Positions 41,619-42,558 of a DNA stretch of 42,558 nt are shown here, in pieces (position 1 is the first letter of the stretch; each line of letters starts with the position of its first letter). The stretch spans positions 1 to 42,558 of the forward strand of contig CAIKPM010000013.1 of assembly GCA_903829325.1 (NCBI GenBank). The letters run 5' to 3'. Made by a program: the position numbers and the translations under genes. Source of the DNA: an uncultured bacterium. GTDB taxonomy: Bacteria; Vulcanimicrobiota; Vulcanimicrobiia; Vulcanimicrobiales; Vulcanimicrobiaceae. Under the pieces are notes generated by a model that made no database searches, was not told the DNA's origin, and saw only the letters and a list, made by a program, of their open reading frames with translations.

Positions 41619-42558
41619 CTAAGTAGACGCGTGCGGAGAGTCCGACTCTGCCTGTTCAGATTCAGTCATCTTGAGATTCCACGGCAGCAAGTCTTCGATA
41701 CGTGAAATCGGATGATCCGCAATACGCCGCAGCACTTCTCGCAAGTACGCTTCGGGGTTGATATTATTGAGCTTGGCGCTTCCAATAAGGCTATAAAATG
41801 CCGCTGCACGTTGTCCACCAGCATCACTTCCCGCGAATAAATAATTCTTGCGACCTAAGGCAACACAGCGCAACGCACGCTCCGCCGCATTATTATCAAT
41901 TTCTATCCGTCCGTCATCACAAAAGCGCTCAAGCGCTTTCCAACGCGTCAAGGCATACTGAATGGCCTTTGCAACTTCAACTTTCCGCGAGAGACTTTGC
42001 AGCATTTCATTGAGCCAGATGTGCATCGCATCCAGAATCGGACGACTTCGTGCTTGGCGTGCGGCGCGACGTGCTTCTGCGGATTGCCCGCGGATTTCGC
42101 TTTCAATCAGGTAGAGCGCACCAATTCGTTCAAGCGCCTCTTTGGCAAGAGGAGATTTTTGTGCATGCCCAATATCGAAGAACTTGCGTCGCACATGCGC
42201 CCAACACGCAGCCTCGAGTACCTCGCCATTTTCATAGAGCTTTGAAAATCCCGCATACCCATCGGCCTGAAACACTCCGCGGAACCCCTCCATCTGGCGC
42301 TGTGGATGAATTCCCTTGCGATCAGGCGTGTACGCAAACCATACACCGGGTGCCGCTCCACCTGCAGCAGGCCGCTCATCGCGTACATACGTCCACAAAC
42401 GACCGGTTTTTGTTTTCCCATTTCCTGGAGCAAGTACCGGGATGGGCGTGTCATCTGCGTGCACAACGTCAGCTGCAAAAATATGCGCGCGTAGTGCATC
42501 GATGAGAGGTTGCAACAAAGCCGCACAATTTCCGACCCAATCAGCTAAAAGCGTGCGC
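41619..42558 (-). CDS. tnpC: IS66-family transposase TnpC (5' end beyond window)
   Basis: This is a DDE transposase. The catalytic residues are visible: Asp in VVHADDTPIPVLAPG, Asp in FQADGYAGFSKLY, and Glu in IEIDNNAAERALR. Other IS66 blocks are GRLWTYVRDERP, EAACWAHVRRKFFDIG, YLFAGSDAGGQRAAAFYSLIGSAKLNNINPEAYL and the C-terminal DDMF-type tail. The open frame continues upstream to the window edge (RTLLADWVGNCAAL), so the TTG at 42518 is not the true start. The C-terminus ends at 41619. Confidence 0.92.
   Translation of the reverse strand, partial: RTLLADWVGNCAALLQPLIDALRAHIFAADVVHADDTPIPVLAPGNGKTKTGRLWTYVRDERPAAGGAAPGVWFAYTPDRKGIHPQRQMEGFRGVFQADGYAGFSKLYENGEVLEAACWAHVRRKFFDIGHAQKSPLAKEALERIGALYLIESEIRGQSAEARRAARQARSRPILDAMHIWLNEMLQSLSRKVEVAKAIQYALTRWKALERFCDDGRIEIDNNAAERALRCVALGRKNYLFAGSDAGGQRAAAFYSLIGSAKLNNINPEAYLREVLRRIADHPISRIEDLLPWNLKMTESEQAESDSPHAST

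Larger units (their letters stand above)
41472..42558 (-). mobile_element. IS66-family element (right part, cut by window edge)
   Basis: The element consists of a transposase TnpC gene with about 100 bases of non-coding end and the GTAAGCG-type terminus. The other half (tnpA, tnpB and the rest of tnpC) lies beyond the window. Its insertion interrupts the vgb-like gene. Confidence 0.85.

Noticed and set aside
1-42558. CRISPR array, rRNA or tRNA genes
   Set aside because: I saw no regularly spaced repeat arrays and no rRNA or tRNA cloverleaf sequences while reading the window. A dedicated scan was not possible.

Overview
The window is chromosomal DNA of roughly 55-58% GC (estimated by eye) from a flagellated, Gram-negative-type (diderm) bacterium. 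Evidence for this is a heptose/surface-sugar operon, a FlgF/FlgG/FlgJ/FliJ/sigma-28 block, and a GyrA and tsaE-tsaB-rimI-rsfS housekeeping set. A DUF2600 (YtpB-like terpene cyclase) gene, a MEMO-family protein and many unrecognised ORFs do not fit a well-studied proteobacterium. A deep-branching lineage such as Eremiobacterota/Vulcanimicrobiota is my low-confidence guess.

Layout. (1) 1-1137: the end of an IS3-family element whose transposase OrfA has an in-frame stop, inserted into the 3' end of an unknown gene. (2) 1265-7848: RidA, an aldo/keto reductase, a GAF-PAS-PAS-GGDEF diguanylate cyclase, a MEMO-family protein, a secreted Gly/Asp/Arg/His-repeat protein and a CPA1 antiporter. (3) 6685-11700 (minus): an overlapping operon glcD-glcE-DUF2600-antiporter, divergent from a PilZ gene. 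(4) 12332-15299 (minus): tsaE-tsaB-rimI-rsfS, a 46-aa membrane miniprotein, and a TPM-domain protein. (5) 15298-21806 (plus): an acidic/proline-rich protein, gyrA, thioredoxin, a membrane-anchored HicB-like protein, and clpB. (6) 21926-26811: flagellar rod genes flgF/flgG/flgJ, sigma-28, an unknown 187-aa protein, fliJ, a degenerate OmpR-type regulator, and an unknown 133-aa protein. (7) 27074-31579: a block of unrecognised genes, consisting of a 49-aa peptide with eight cysteines followed by five proteins (212-304 aa), each with a single hydrophobic segment. This is the best candidate for an undescribed system. (8) 31580-31989: a terminator and a 146-bp MITE-like inverted-repeat unit. (9) 31990-41012 (minus): a nine-gene surface-sugar operon with gmhA, a bifunctional heptose kinase/nucleotidyltransferase whose domains are in reversed order, three SDR epimerase/dehydratases, a ThDP-dependent E1 alpha/beta pair, a methyltransferase and an alcohol dehydrogenase. 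(10) 41169-42558: a Vgb-like beta-propeller fragment cut by an IS66 element that runs off the right edge.

How they fit together. Cyclic-di-GMP signalling (GGDEF, PilZ) and flagellar assembly are both present and would be expected to interact. The surface-sugar operon probably makes a nucleotide-activated heptose or branched/modified sugar for LPS or a glycan. The tsa/rimI/rsfS operon serves tRNA t6A formation and ribosome control. The unknown 27-31 kb block lies directly downstream of the flagellar/sigma-28 block. Its proteins lack signal peptides and combine coiled coils with one hydrophobic segment, so membrane proteins or substrates of a flagellar-type export apparatus are possible. That is inference only.
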